Of a stretch of 64,000 nt of DNA, positions 1 to 10,530 are shown piece after piece (position 1 is the stretch's first letter; every line of letters starts with the position of its first letter). This DNA is from Tricholomella constricta (taxonomy: Eukaryota; Basidiomycota; Agaricomycetes; Agaricales; Lyophyllaceae): contig JAACJP010000004.1 of assembly GCA_013368375.1 (NCBI GenBank), positions 1-64,000 on the forward strand, read 5' to 3'. Position numbers and translations under genes: made by a program. A model generated the notes under the pieces. The model had not been told where the DNA came from. It ran no database searches and saw only the letters and a program-made list of their open reading frames with translations.

Positions 1-1027
1 GCAAAGGCAAAGTGGACAGGGGAACGCACGTTATAGGCCATGACATTGACATTATCCGTCAAGCCCTTCTACGTCCCACCCACATTCGTGACTCTCGCAT
101 GTCCACCAAGCGCCCGTCCCGTCCCTATCCTCGTGGCCCGCGTCACCTCGTCCGCAAACACGCTTAGATGATTTCCCCGCGCACGTCCACTTCGATCTTT
201 TTGGTGAGTCCGGCCTTGGTCGCTTCGGCGATGGACCGCACCTGGTTGGTCAGGTTGGTCAGGTTCATGGCCATGAGCCTCACGTTGTCAGTCACCACCT
301 GTGGGGGCGGTCAGAGACTGTCGTAATCGTGGCCGGAAACGAAAACGGAAACGAAAACAGCAAGAGAAGGATTTGTGGCAAAAAAGAGGGAACGAGCATG
401 AATAAACGCCACCTTTGACATGCCATGCACCTCAGGCACGAATGCCAAGCTCACCATTGTCAGCTCATTCGCGAACGTGCTCAACTGCGCCACCATCCAG
501 ATTACACCTTGACGTCAAGCATCTCCTCCTGCAAGTCAACATGGACAAGTTTTCCAAGGTCGCTGAGCGCGACGGCCTTGATCACCTCCGAGATGGAACA
601 CATCTGGCCCGTCAGATTGGACGCCATTTTCTCTGTGTGCAGGTAGAGATGTTAACGAAGCACAACAATGAGGCAAGACAAGTTTCGACGCACGTTGACG
701 TTCTGTGTAAGATCCGCCCAAGGCCTCTGCACACCCTCGACCTTGGCCTGCCGGCCCTGCGTGCCCACCTCGAGCGCAACACGTGTCACCTCACTTGCAA
801 AGGCAGAGAGCTGGTCGGCTATTGAGTTGACAGTGCCTTTTGGGGGTGGGGGTTAGTCGACTTGAAGGAACAGGATTGAAGGAGGGCAGCAACCGAAACG
901 CACCGTAAATTGAGCGTCGACATCTCAAGCTCTCACCCTCGACACTGATCCCAATTTTTTGTGTCAGGTCCCGGCAGGCAACGACGGTCGTGACGTTTAC
1001 GATGGAGCGCACTTGGTTCGTCAAGGA
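1..1027 (-). pseudogene. Decayed HAMP-repeat histidine kinase (Nik1-like) remnant
   Basis: Read on the minus strand, several frames spell successive HAMP repeats of the group III hybrid histidine kinases (Nik1/Os-1 osmosensors). Positions about 1024-930 give [20 protein letters not shown]; 838-740 give VNSIADQLSAFASEVTRVAL; 630-510 give MASNLTGQMCSISEVIKAVA; 505-412 give VAQLSTFANELTMVSL followed by FVPEVHGM; 295-165 give [18 protein letters not shown] and [10 protein letters not shown]; 165-1 give [11 protein letters not shown] and ARVTNVGGT. The family repeat order is kept, but frames change between blocks, linkers are deleted (GEII runs straight into LSVFADEV), and the conserved Trp after NVGGT is a TAG (69-71). 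No kinase or receiver domain is visible, and the copy may continue off the left edge. It is clearly a pseudogene; assignment to the Nik1 class is from the repeat wording. Confidence 0.82.
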
Positions 1028-1960
1028 GGAAACCCTAAGACCTCAGACCAGGGTGCCGAACAGTCAGTCAGGTGACAAGGTTAGATGGTGAATACATTCT
1101 CAAGAACTCGTCGCAGTGGATCGGAAAAGGAATGAAAATAATCGCAGAGACCAGCTAAACGAACATTAAAAAATGTTTGATGACATTATTGAAGGTCCTC
1201 ATTTTACTACTTCTCTGTCGTTATACCGATTCCTTGAAAATCTGTCGGATATTATCTATGCACCCAATACTTCTCGAACCCATGTGAACTTTCTTCCGCC
1301 TTGCTCTCGCTTCTCTCTCTCGTGTTGCATCAGGCCCTCCCCTGCACCTTATCTAATCTTCTGACATACGCGCAGCACCAGCCTGCCACGTCGCTCCATC
1401 CAGATCTGTCGTGATCGGACTCAGCACGATCTTCGTGGACTTGGTACATGCGAAGCCGGGCGGGCGTAGACGTGTATACCTGATATTTGCACATAACTTC
1501 TGAAAAATCTCGCTCATTATCCTGCTCTCACTCTCCCTCTTCTCACCCTTAGTGAGTATTGAGAGCAGAAAGTGTGTCCTATATATGGTATATATCAGCT
1601 TGGATACGGTGGGTTTCTTTCGGGTCGATGAGTTGAAGGAATCGGCTTACGTCGAAGACTTGGATCACAGTGTTACTGTAAGTCGCACGGCAGACGTTCA
1701 TCCGCTGTTTCTGGCCGCGGCGGCAAGAGTCATGTATTGCCTTCCAAAATCTCCACTTCATACCGTTGACCAAAGCAAATATTCTCCCTAATTGTCGCAT
1801 TCAGGCCAATCAGCCCGATTCATCTTTAAAGCGTATATCGATGGTTAAACACTTACCTGTATCTTGCAAGCTTCGCCTCGGGACCGCTTTTACTTCGAAC
1901 CGCCTGCAGCAGCCTTGGGTTCCATATCAGGCGGGGGTCCCACCTTAAGCATGTTGTTGA
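1028..1960. other. Non-coding stretch between pseudogene remnants
   Basis: Only short chance ORFs are seen. No protein family, RNA gene or clear repeat was recognised. A short run AACCCTAAGACC at about 1031 resembles telomeric DNA but is too short to interpret. Confidence 0.4.
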
Positions 1961-1964
1961 TGAC

Positions 1965-2508
1965 TTCGAGACTTCCATGACGGCGTCGAGGGTAGTGTGA
2001 ACGATTATGGTTTCGGTGAGCAGTTCAGCTTCGAAGATACTATAGAGGAGGCTGGTGGCGTTAGCTGCGTCGGCAATGGCACTGAAAGAAACAGCTGAAA
2101 TTAGACATCGGGACGAGCATGTAGGTAGGGTGAGACTGGGGACACATGTAAAAACATGAGGGGGAACCTGAGAAGAGTGAAGAGTGTGAGGGAGTAGGAG
2201 ATGACGCCGGGCTTGAGAGCATGGCCTGTGGATGAATAGATGACGAACGCGATGACAGAAGCCAGAACGGGCATACCCATGGCGACTGCATTGTGAGCAG
2301 CAGGAAGCGGATGTACCTCAAAAAGCAAGCTCAAACCTTAGGAGGAAAGACAGAAAAGAAGACCGAAACCTACGCCATCTCTCTCTTCCTGTAGTCGAAG
2401 AAAGAGAATACCCCATGCGAAGAACTGAATGACTTTCATACCAGCGGTTGTTGCAGCGGAGAGAGGCTCATCCTTGTCATCTCGTTCGCGAGCGTGCTAA
2501 AGCGGCAC
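1965..2508 (-). pseudogene. Chimeric remnant: Yor1-like ABC transporter joined to a HAMP fragment
   Basis: On the minus strand the translation follows the transmembrane domain of fungal ABCC multidrug transporters (Yor1-like) in the correct order. About 2445-2380 gives GMKVIQFFAWGILFL (family: GMKVIKFFAWE..FL); 2301-2135 gives AVAMGMPVLASVIAFVIYSS, TGHALKP and SLTLFTLLRFPLMFL; 2083-1965 gives SAIADAANATSLLYSIFEAE, the region just before the first nucleotide-binding domain. Frames differ between pieces and no Walker A, signature or Walker B motif follows, so it is a remnant. Immediately upstream, 2508-2461 reads RFSTLANEMTRMSL, a HAMP-repeat fragment closely resembling the one at 505-412, so two unrelated genes abut here. 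The family assignment is strong; the mechanism of joining is inference. Confidence 0.75.
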
Positions 2509-2860
2509 TTAACGGACAAGAACAGATGATAGGCGACCAAGGATCGGGTAATAGTCATTTAGAACAGAATGCGTAGCGCGACCGAGAGAGAGAGATATGG
2601 CGTACATGGTTATGGAAGATGTTGTGCAAGAAGAAGGCCCTGGCCCAGCCCAGGAGCGGTCGGTCAACAGGGCGAGGGGCACCGGTCCAGGCGTGGTCGT
2701 GACAATGGTAGGGGCAGCGACGGAGGCAGCGAAGGGAACCGGTGGATGATATGGTGTGAATGCTGGGCGAGTGCACGACGGATGTTCGAGTAGCAAAGGG
2801 CTGGCTGCAGGCACAGGCACGGGCTGGGTGGCATTGTAAGGTGTTGAGGTCAGTAGAGTA

Positions 2861-2900
2861 TGGTGGCACGATGTACGCGGCACCCTCAGTGAGGGCGCGA
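2861..2900 (+). repeat. 40-bp dispersed repeat with hairpin, copy 1
   Basis: This stretch matches 6479-6518 at nearly every base over 40 bp, starting TGGTGG and ending TGAGGGCGCGA. The core (CACCCTCA-G-TGAGGGCG) is a slightly imperfect hairpin in this copy and perfect in the other. The copies are 3.6 kb apart in direct orientation. Confidence 0.6.
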
Positions 2901-3029
2901 GATGTTTAGCACTGCGAAAATCGCAACTCAGTCACTGAGGCCAACGAACACACCCAATGCCAAAGGCCGAAGACGGGGGGTACGGCTATGGAGCTCGCCA
3001 TTTGGTAAGTACAAAGGCGCAACGTACCT

Positions 3030-3494
3030 TGCGTGCTGTGCGCACAGCTCGGGGTTCAGCGCGAGCAGGGAGCCCAAGGACATTTCTTGGGTGCCCTGTG
3101 TGTCTGATCTGTAAGCAGAAAGGGGAGGCGAGATCAGCTCGAGCCGATATGGGAGAGATGGGGAGGGGGCAGAAGGAGGAAGAGAAAGCAAAGGTAAGGC
3201 GTAAACTAACATACCCCACGTTGGCGATGATGACATCGTCAGGCATACACTCATCCCTCTCTGCCTCCCAGTTCGATTTGACTTTGCAAGATACGACGTT
3301 GATGTCGTCAAACAGATTAAGAACAATCGAGGTCGGGGAGGAAGAGGACAAGATACAGAGAATAGCCATAGATTCCTTCCCACCAGTCGCGCTCCTTTCA
3401 AGCGCAAACATCCCGCCTCCCTTAGACAGCTCTTTCTTCTCATCAAGGAGTTCCTGATGAATCGGGTGCATCGTGTTGCGGGCCTTGTTGAACT
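3030..3494 (-). CDS. Unrecognised minus-strand coding fragment with two plausible exons
   Basis: Two exon-like pieces with proper splice edges lie on the minus strand. The first runs from a CAG acceptor near 3494 to a GTATGT donor at 3214 and encodes an uninterrupted 90-odd residue piece containing MHPIHQELLDEKKELSKGGG, LERSATGGKESM, TSIVLNLFDDINVV and MPDDVIIANVG. The second begins after a TTACAG acceptor near 3113 and encodes GTQEMSLGSLLALNPELCAQ before a GTACGT donor. The sequence has the look of real protein but I do not recognise a family. No start or stop could be placed, and neighbours on both sides are pseudogenes, so it may itself be a fragment. Confidence 0.4.
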
Positions 3495-4489
3495 GCGAGG
3501 AGGCATGAGTAAGTTGGCGGTGAGGAGGGATTGACAGGCGGAATGTTGTACAGCCACCGATCAGTCACTCTCCCAGCGGCAAAGCATCATTTCACCCAGG
3601 ACACGGAACACATCAATGACGATTACGATGGCGATTAGCGGACGAGTAGATCAGTTCTCAGAGATACAGCGTAGACATAATGACCCCGGTGTGTTCTACC
3701 TTTTCGAAAAGTACGTCTCACAGTAGTTCTGAGCTTGTTTCTCAATTCACGAGGCTGCGTGACATTCGAGCACTAACGATTCAGATGGCAAAACTGATTG
3801 AGGTTGCACGGTGAGTACCCTCTTGGAGACGATATCTTGAAGATTCTCATTGATTCTTTGACTCATCTTCGCCGCAGTCAGAATACAATCTGCGTCGCCT
3901 GTTTTTGATGCTTCGAACGCCTCCAGAATACAAGGTGAGCGCGACGCCTTTGTTGATCTCATGAAGCGAAACCAAGTGATCTTATCACAGAGCTGAAACG
4001 CCACGGCCTCTGCACTGAGTCCCTTTCAGCTTCCATAATTTCTAACTGCGCCAAGTACCACCCTCAAGCACCGGCACGATGGCGATTGGTGGAAGGACAG
4101 AGGATTTGCAACTTCGAACCTACGAAGACCTTTACCGACACATTCGATACGAAGGCGCTACGCAGTTTCGACTTCAAGCAACCTTTCCACCTCTCTCGAA
4201 TGCACAAGGTGAGCGATGAAGCACCGTCTTTTTTTATGATTGACTGACACCATGTGCCGATCCTTTGCCACGTAGCCGTACGCTCGCCGGCAGCATATTT
4301 GTCGCCGCAGCTTTAAGCTACCTCTCTAGCCGCCCACATTGAACCACACCAATGCTCAAGGTGAGCGGCCTGATGTCATTTTCATTTTCCATTGACATAC
4401 ACGACGTGATCCATCCCTCGTCGCGCAGCCCCGCATGCTTTCCTTACATCATATATCTCGCCTCGCGCACTCGCCCTAAACGCACACGG

Positions 4490-5640
4490 AGACTCAGAGG
4501 GGAGAAAGGCATGGTAGCAATGCTTGAGGGCGCTTTCGTACTCCGTGCATGGTACGGAGCTCAGAGGTGCGTTGTACAGCCCTATGTTGGATTGCAACTA
4601 AGTTCAACGTCTTCCATCACAACACACAGCCGCCACGCTCATGCCTGTCGTGAAAACGAGGATGTCGATATAGGTGGACAGGCGGGCTCATCGGCATCAC
4701 TAACCACATTTTGCACCCACAACGCCCGCACCAACGCCGCCGTGCAGTCGGTATCGCCTCAGACGACGCTCCTGCTCATACACACATCATCATCACCACC
4801 GAGTGCAGTGGTGACCTCGGCCTTGATAGAAGCGGGATCAACGTCAATGGTGGGCTTGAGAACGCAGGATGGGAGGGATGGGCACTAGAGCGGAGGATGG
4901 GATGGGGATGAGGGATGAGGGAGTGAGAGGTGTATGGATTGGGGTGTAGGTGGCGTAGTGGGCGTGGGTTCCGGGGGTGGTGAGCTTGCCTGCGATGTCG
5001 ACACCTGAGATCCCGACTGCTGCTGCACATTCTGCCTCTACCAGCACAGCTCCTGCTGCCGCTACCTATGCTTTTCATCGAGACCGTCACCACCACTCCT
5101 ATTGCCACTACTGTTCGTATGCCCACTCGTACCAAGAGGCTCGGGACCATACAAGGACGATGATGTGCTGCTGAGCTTGCAGCTTCGTGAACTTATCGAA
5201 GTACTCACTTTTGAGGAGGCCTTCTATAGACCTCGTACAACGTTTCACCCTGCAAATGTTGACGTCGTGAGATCAGCAAAAGCCTATTCACCTGCAGCCC
5301 CAGCCTACGGAAAATTCATCTCCTGCACCCAAGCCCCGCCAGATGAACAAGATATCGCTCCTTGGGACGTCTACGTTTCGTTCAAGCCTTTGTTGTCAGA
5401 GACGAAGCTTGCCAACTCTCCGTTGAGGCTCCCGCCAGAGGTCCAGTATTGAGCTGGCGTTGTTATGAGGAATGCGTGTAGGACGGATTAGAGTCGAGGT
5501 GGGATCAGACAGTGAGCGAATAGTCAGTTTCTTTGCCTTCCTTTCTGATGCGGGGATCAAACTGACGTATGTATCGTGTAGTGCTGTGTCGCGGATTAAC
5601 CCCCCGCGAGTTCGCCAAATGCGGTGAGGGGGTAGTAATT
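4490..5640 (+). pseudogene. MYND-finger protein pseudogene
   Basis: Several frames match a common Agaricomycete protein that has an armadillo-like body and ends in a MYND zinc finger. Around 4530-4590 the reading is VLRAWYGAQRCVVQ (family LRAWYEAQRCVVQ); around 4750-4860 it is VGIASDD and SALIEAG; around 5150-5260 it is GPYKDDDVLLSLQL, then after a frame change AFYRPRTTFHPANVD; around 5380-5560 it is ETKLANSPLRLPPEVQY, stop, AGVVMRNACR, stop, SRGGIRQ; and around 5600 it is PREFAKC. The conserved Trp after PPEVQY is TGA and a further codon is TAG, and at least one frameshift is needed, so the gene is dead. The MYND cysteines themselves are mostly gone. Weak exon-like pieces may extend left to about 3700. 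Confidence 0.7.
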
Positions 5641-5649
5641 TGACTGGTA

Positions 5650-6470
5650 GGATACGTGGGGAGCCCGTTCATCCCAATACCCAATGGGTTATGGTATCTA
5701 CTTGACTGATATGAAGCCAAGGATGACTACTGAACGTGGCATACGCCCTCCACCCCCAAACGCTCGTCTACTGCAGCAGCAAGAGCCTATTGGCATCCCT
5801 CCCCATTGGTGGTCCATTCACCTCGTGAGGATTTCGTCTTCCTTCTCAACGACAGGTGGGGTTCATGTTGACCTTGTACGACGCCTTGACCGATGCGACT
5901 GGTGCTGGGAAACGGAGGAGAGCAGAGACCGTTCCGGGCGCAACGATCGTGGATGGCATTTGGTACGCACGGACATGGACATACACGCTGCCATTGTCAA
6001 GTCCATCTTTTCGCATCGTCGTCAACCCATCGATGCTCAATGTAAGTGAGATGGTGCCGTCTTCAAATTCGCGAACAATCGTCTGACGCCGTGAGATTTC
6101 TCCCATGCAGCTATTGTACTCGCTGAACGCACCTACATGAGGACAAGCGCGTATTGGACGCTTCGTAGAAGGGGAATGGGGAGGAGCAGGGGAAGGGAAT
6201 GGCAGGGGAACAGCGATCGACCATATGCCCCCGTCGACATCCCTGGCGCCGGCCTCTGCATCTGCGGTGTCGACGGGTTGTGCAGATATCATGTCGGCGG
6301 GCTTGTTTGCAATTGGCCTGGCAAGGCCCAAATTTTCGCATTTATCATGTTGCTTTGCAAATTCACACCAATGGTATTTTCAGACCGAAATAAAATTAGT
6401 TAATTACACCGCTATAGCTACTTCAGAATGCGGCCCCGTAACCATTTCACCCTGGCCATGGCCCTCGAGC
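5650..6470. other. Stretch without a recognised gene
   Basis: Overlapping ORFs of 76-161 residues occur on both strands (for example 5846-6331 minus), but none has recognisable motifs or a consistent exon structure. Nothing further can be supported. Confidence 0.35.
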
Positions 6471-6478
6471 AGACTGTG

Positions 6479-6518
6479 TGGTGGTATCACGTGCGCGGCG
6501 CCCTCAGTGAGGGCGCGA
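6479..6518 (+). repeat. 40-bp dispersed repeat with perfect hairpin, copy 2
   Basis: This is the partner of the copy at 2861-2900. Here the core 6498-6516 is a perfect palindrome: GCGCCCTCA, one unpaired G, TGAGGGCGC. It could be the end of a small mobile element or a shared regulatory hairpin; no matching inverted end was found. Confidence 0.6.
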
Positions 6519-6731
6519 CTCTAATTGTGTACATGCAGTCCTACTGCGCACCTTTGAGTGCTGATCCATCGTTATGCACCCCACAGCACGTGCTCACGAC
6601 TCCACAGCCCCCCCCACAAGTGCCGGAGACAACACGTCGCCTGGACGTGTCAGTGTACTTGCTATGCGTCCGCAAGTCGCGCCTTTTGCTTCAATTCTTA
6701 GTTCTGTGGGTTAGCGTGCAGCCAGTGATGT

Positions 6732-7075
6732 GAATGCGCCGCCAAAGGTGCCCATATACATACTTGTCTCGACATCGACCCCCTTTCCCGTTCCCTTCCT
6801 TGTCCTACTGCATGTATGCGCCTGTACGTCGTTTCATGCGGTTAGCCGTGGCGTTCCTGGCGGCGGCGACTCAGTGAGCTCTATGCCTTGACTGTAAGTT
6901 GTATGTAAGTTGTATGCGCCGCTAGAGACGCCCACATACCTGCATGTATCAATATTGTTCCTTCCCCGCTCCCATCATCTCCCTACCGTATGCGTGCGCC
7001 TGTATGCGATGAGTCGTGGCATTCGAGGACCTGGTGGCGGCGAATCTGTGAGGTCTTTATCTCAGTTGTAGATTA
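6732..7075 (+). repeat. Diverged tandem duplication, about 183-bp unit
   Basis: Two head-to-tail copies start at about 6732 and 6915. Shared landmarks in the same order are ATGCGCCGC, GCCCA-ATAC, TTCC(C/T)TCC-type pyrimidine runs, GCGCCTGTA, GTCGTGGC/GCCGTGGC, GGTGGCGGCGA/GGCGGCGGCGA and TGTGAGGTC/AGTGAGCTC. Point differences and small indels are spread throughout, so the duplication is old. No coding potential is preserved. Confidence 0.65.
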
Positions 7076-8370
7076 TGCTGCTTACCCAAGCCCAAAGCTG
7101 CTTCGACGACGCATACTCCTGGTCAAATGATGATGCTACGAGCTGATAGAAGATTGTTCGTATGAGGGGGTACATCTGACGTCGACGTGAAGGTGATCGG
7201 CTGGGCTGCGCGGTATTGATTGCAAAATAAACGCCGTCATCGTCGTATCGAGTGAAAAGAACTGTCGAAGCTTTGAGGATATGGGATCGAAGATCTTGAA
7301 GGCCCCTACAGCATGGTAGAGTCGCCGATGAGGGTATACCATCTGGGAAAAGAGTGGTCATAAATTAGTGATTCAGATAAGCGCACGACGCACCTATGAG
7401 ACTAGGTCTACATGGATATGATTCCCCCCCCCCCCCCATTGACCCCGCCATCTGCCAGATTGAGGAGATCTTGTTTCGCGGGTTATTGAGACACATTCTA
7501 TGTCATATAGATGTATTTTTTCAGCGGAAAAAAGCATTAGAAAAAGCATATACTCACCATCAAATGGTGTTTGGCCGTAGCAGTCGAAAGGAAGATATGA
7601 GAGCCGCTCTCGGTGGTCGTTTTCACACCACTGCATGCATGTCTTGCATTTCACCAAGCCAGTAATTGATAGCGAGGGGAAGGTGTTACGACGACAAGGA
7701 AGGGAGGGGTGGTCGAAGTAATCGGGACAGGGTGCGGTAGCACAATACAGTGCAGTGAACGGGCCAGAATTGCAGTGGAGGCGGTAGCCGGCATTTGCCG
7801 AGGCGCGCTCCCGCGCCCGCGCGCCAGGTCATAAAGATCCCTGACGCCTTTCAACAGTTCAGCCGCGCCGCCTCCAGGAAATTCAGGATGACGGAAGATC
7901 CAAAGTACGCAGCGCGCGCACAAATTTTTGTGGGTGGCGCACTTGTAGTAAATATTTTAGAAATTGAAAACTGTCCCGAGCGGATTTTCAGCACAGCCAC
8001 ATCAGCCACCCACCCGAACCCGCCACACAAAATTGTCTATAGCTCACTCAATTCTTCACCGACTTTCTTAAAAAAAAGTGCGCGAGCCATCGAATGTATA
8101 TACAAACGTCATCCGATACCAAGATCTCGGATGTGGAAGCGTTGAAGATACTCAATAGTGTACTTTCCCACGCTTTTGCCCCTCTTTTCGGTGGTCCATA
8201 GCACCCACAAGAATACATATTTCGTCAAACGGATTAGTGCGCGAGCTAGGGGAGATGTAAAAGTATATACTTTACTGTTGGATTGACGCAATTTGCTTGT
8301 TTCAATCTTGAGAAAAATCGGGTCCAAAATCTGAATGGATAACGACCCGTTATCCGCTCCGCCAATGACT
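7076..8370. other. Stretch without a recognised gene
   Basis: Minus-strand ORFs at 7062-7361 and 7651-7923 and several overlapping ones show no known motif. A poly-C run (14 C) lies near 7424-7437. No RNA gene or mobile element was recognised. Confidence 0.35.
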
Positions 8371-9300
8371 AGTGTGACAGTTACTTGGGTGTGACTAGTG
8401 TGGCACATCTGGAGTATCTCGTAACTCAACTTCTGACCGTAGAAAAATTAAGCAACTGTGAGAATATTTATCACTCTGTTGTCTTGTATTGACTAGTGAA
8501 GAAACCATGTGAAACGGACTTGAACTGATGAACATATGTATTACCACTGATGACACACTATACTCTGAGACCGAAACTCTAACCGAGACACGAGAAAAAA
8601 CGTTCCCATACCCTAATCTCTAACCGAGACACCCGAAGCTCTAACGCAAACCTCTAACTCAAACCTCTAACCGGTTGCCGGGTACGCCACTCGCTGAGTA
8701 CACCACTCGCTACGTACGCCACTGATAAGCTTGTGACTCAAGATCTGAGCGCCGGTTCTCCGAGATCTGTTGAATCTGGGGCCTTTTGATACTCCTCTTT
8801 CATCTTCTAAACTTCCAGCGAGAACCGAATAAATGCTGCAAAGATACAACATGTCCTCCTCCTGATACGGAAACTGATAAGCTCGTAACTCAAGATCTGA
8901 GCGCCGGTTCTCAGAGCTCTGTTGGATCTGGGGCCTTTTAATACTGTCCTTGCATATTACAAAGTTCCAGCGAGAACCGAATAAATGCTACGGAGATACA
9001 ACATGTCCTCCTCCTAATACCCACCACTGATAAGCTCGTAACACAAGATCCGAGCGCCGGTTCTCGGAGTTGTCTTGCATCTGGGGCCTTTTAATACTCC
9101 CCTTTCACATTATAAACTTTCCAGCGAGAACCGCATAAATGCTGCCATGCTATTCCCTCATCAGTCATATTTCTCATATTTCCACCAAACACCTATTATT
9201 CTTCCAATTTTAACCCGGTTCTCCGAGCACCACAGCCAACTGACATTCCTACCATCCATCCCCATCTTTTGTACCAGCCAGATAGTTGCACCGTCACGGG

Positions 9301-9323
9301 GCGCACTGGCCCGGCCAGTGCGC
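9301..9323. repeat. Perfect 11-1-11 palindrome in satellite unit 1
   Basis: The left arm GCGCACTGGCC, a single C, and the right arm GGCCAGTGCGC pair perfectly. The same palindrome is present in unit 3 at about 11335-11357, and in unit 2 with a paired substitution (10341-10361). Confidence 0.9.
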
Positions 9324-9385
9324 GGCACATTATGTTAGGTCGTGGTCACTACATACTGTCACTTGGGTGTGACCTGAGTCATGAT

Positions 9386-9415
9386 GTGGCTGTGTAGTGT
9401 CCACTACACAGCCAC
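9386..9415. repeat. Perfect 14-2-14 palindrome ending satellite unit 1
   Basis: The arm GTGGCTGTGTAGTG and its exact complement CACTACACAGCCAC flank a central TC. It would form a very stable hairpin or cruciform. Confidence 0.92.
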
Positions 9416-10340
9416 CATCCAGTGTGACAGTTACTTGGGTGTGACCTGTGGCACATCTGGAGTATATCGTAACTCAACTTGTGACCGTAGAAAAATTAAG
9501 CAACTGTGAGAATATTTATCACTCTGTTGTCCTGTATTGATTAGTGAAGAAACAGTGTGAAACGGACTTGAACTGATGAACATACGTATTACCACTGATC
9601 ACACACTATATTCCAAGACCGAAACTCTAACCGAGACACGAGAAAAAACGTTCCCATACCCTAATCTCTAACCGAGACACCCGAAGCTCTAACGCAAACC
9701 TCTAACTCAAACCTCTAACCGGTCGCCGGGTACGCCACTCGCTGGGTACACTACTCGCCACGTACGCCACTGATAAGCTTGTAACTGAAGATCCGAGCAC
9801 CGGTTCTCTGAGATGTGTTGGATCTGGGGCCTTTTAACACTCCTCTTTCACATTACAAAGTTCCAGCCAGAACCGAATAAATGCTACGAAGATACAACAT
9901 GTCCTCCTCCTGATACGACAACTGATAAGCTTGTAACCCAAGATCCGAGCGCCGGTTCTCTGAGATCTGTTGGATCTGGGGCCTTTTAATACTCTCCTTT
10001 CATATTACAAAGTTCCAGCGAGAACCGAATAAATGCTGCGGAGATACAACATGTGCTCCTCCTAATACCCACCACTGATAAGCTCGTAACACAAGATCTG
10101 AGCGCCGGTTCTCGGAGTTTCCTTGCATCTGGACCCTTTTAATACTCCTCTTTCAGATTATAAACTTTCCAGCGAGAACCGCATAAATGCTGACATGCTA
10201 TCCCCTCATCAGTCATATTTCCACCAAACACCAATTACTTTTACAATTTTCACCCGGTTCTCTTAGCACATGAGCCAACTCATATTTCTACCATCCATCC
10301 CCATCATTTGTACCAGCCAGATAGTTGCACCGTTACGCGA

Positions 10341-10361
10341 CACACTGGCCCGGCCAGTGTG
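10341..10361. repeat. Palindrome in unit 2 with compensatory change
   Basis: The arms CACACTGGCC and GGCCAGTGTG flank a single C. Relative to units 1 and 3 (CGCACTGGCC / GGCCAGTGCG), a G to A change in the left arm is matched by C to T in the right arm, keeping the pairing. Confidence 0.85.
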
Positions 10362-10424
10362 CGGCACATTATGTTAGGACGTGGTCACTACATACTGTCA
10401 CTTGGGTGTGACCTGAGTCATGAT

Positions 10425-10454
10425 GTGGCTGTGTAGTGGACACTACACAGCCAC
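10425..10454. repeat. Perfect 14-2-14 palindrome, unit 2, first copy
   Basis: Same arms as 9386-9415 but with a central GA in place of TC. It is followed by a second copy 76 bp downstream because the local segment (about 10392-10454) is itself duplicated. Confidence 0.92.
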
Positions 10455-10500
10455 ATGGGTGACAGTTCTACTGTCACTTGGGTGTGACCTGAGTCATGAT

Positions 10501-10530
10501 GTGGCTGTGTAGTGGACACTACACAGCCAC
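10501..10530. repeat. Perfect 14-2-14 palindrome, unit 2, second copy
   Basis: Identical in sequence to the copy at 10425-10454; it ends unit 2 just before the start of unit 3. Confidence 0.92.

Noticed and set aside
8722..9170. Regularly spaced repeats as a CRISPR array
   Set aside because: The 151-bp units are similar along their whole length, not short identical repeats with unique spacers, and the host is a fungus.
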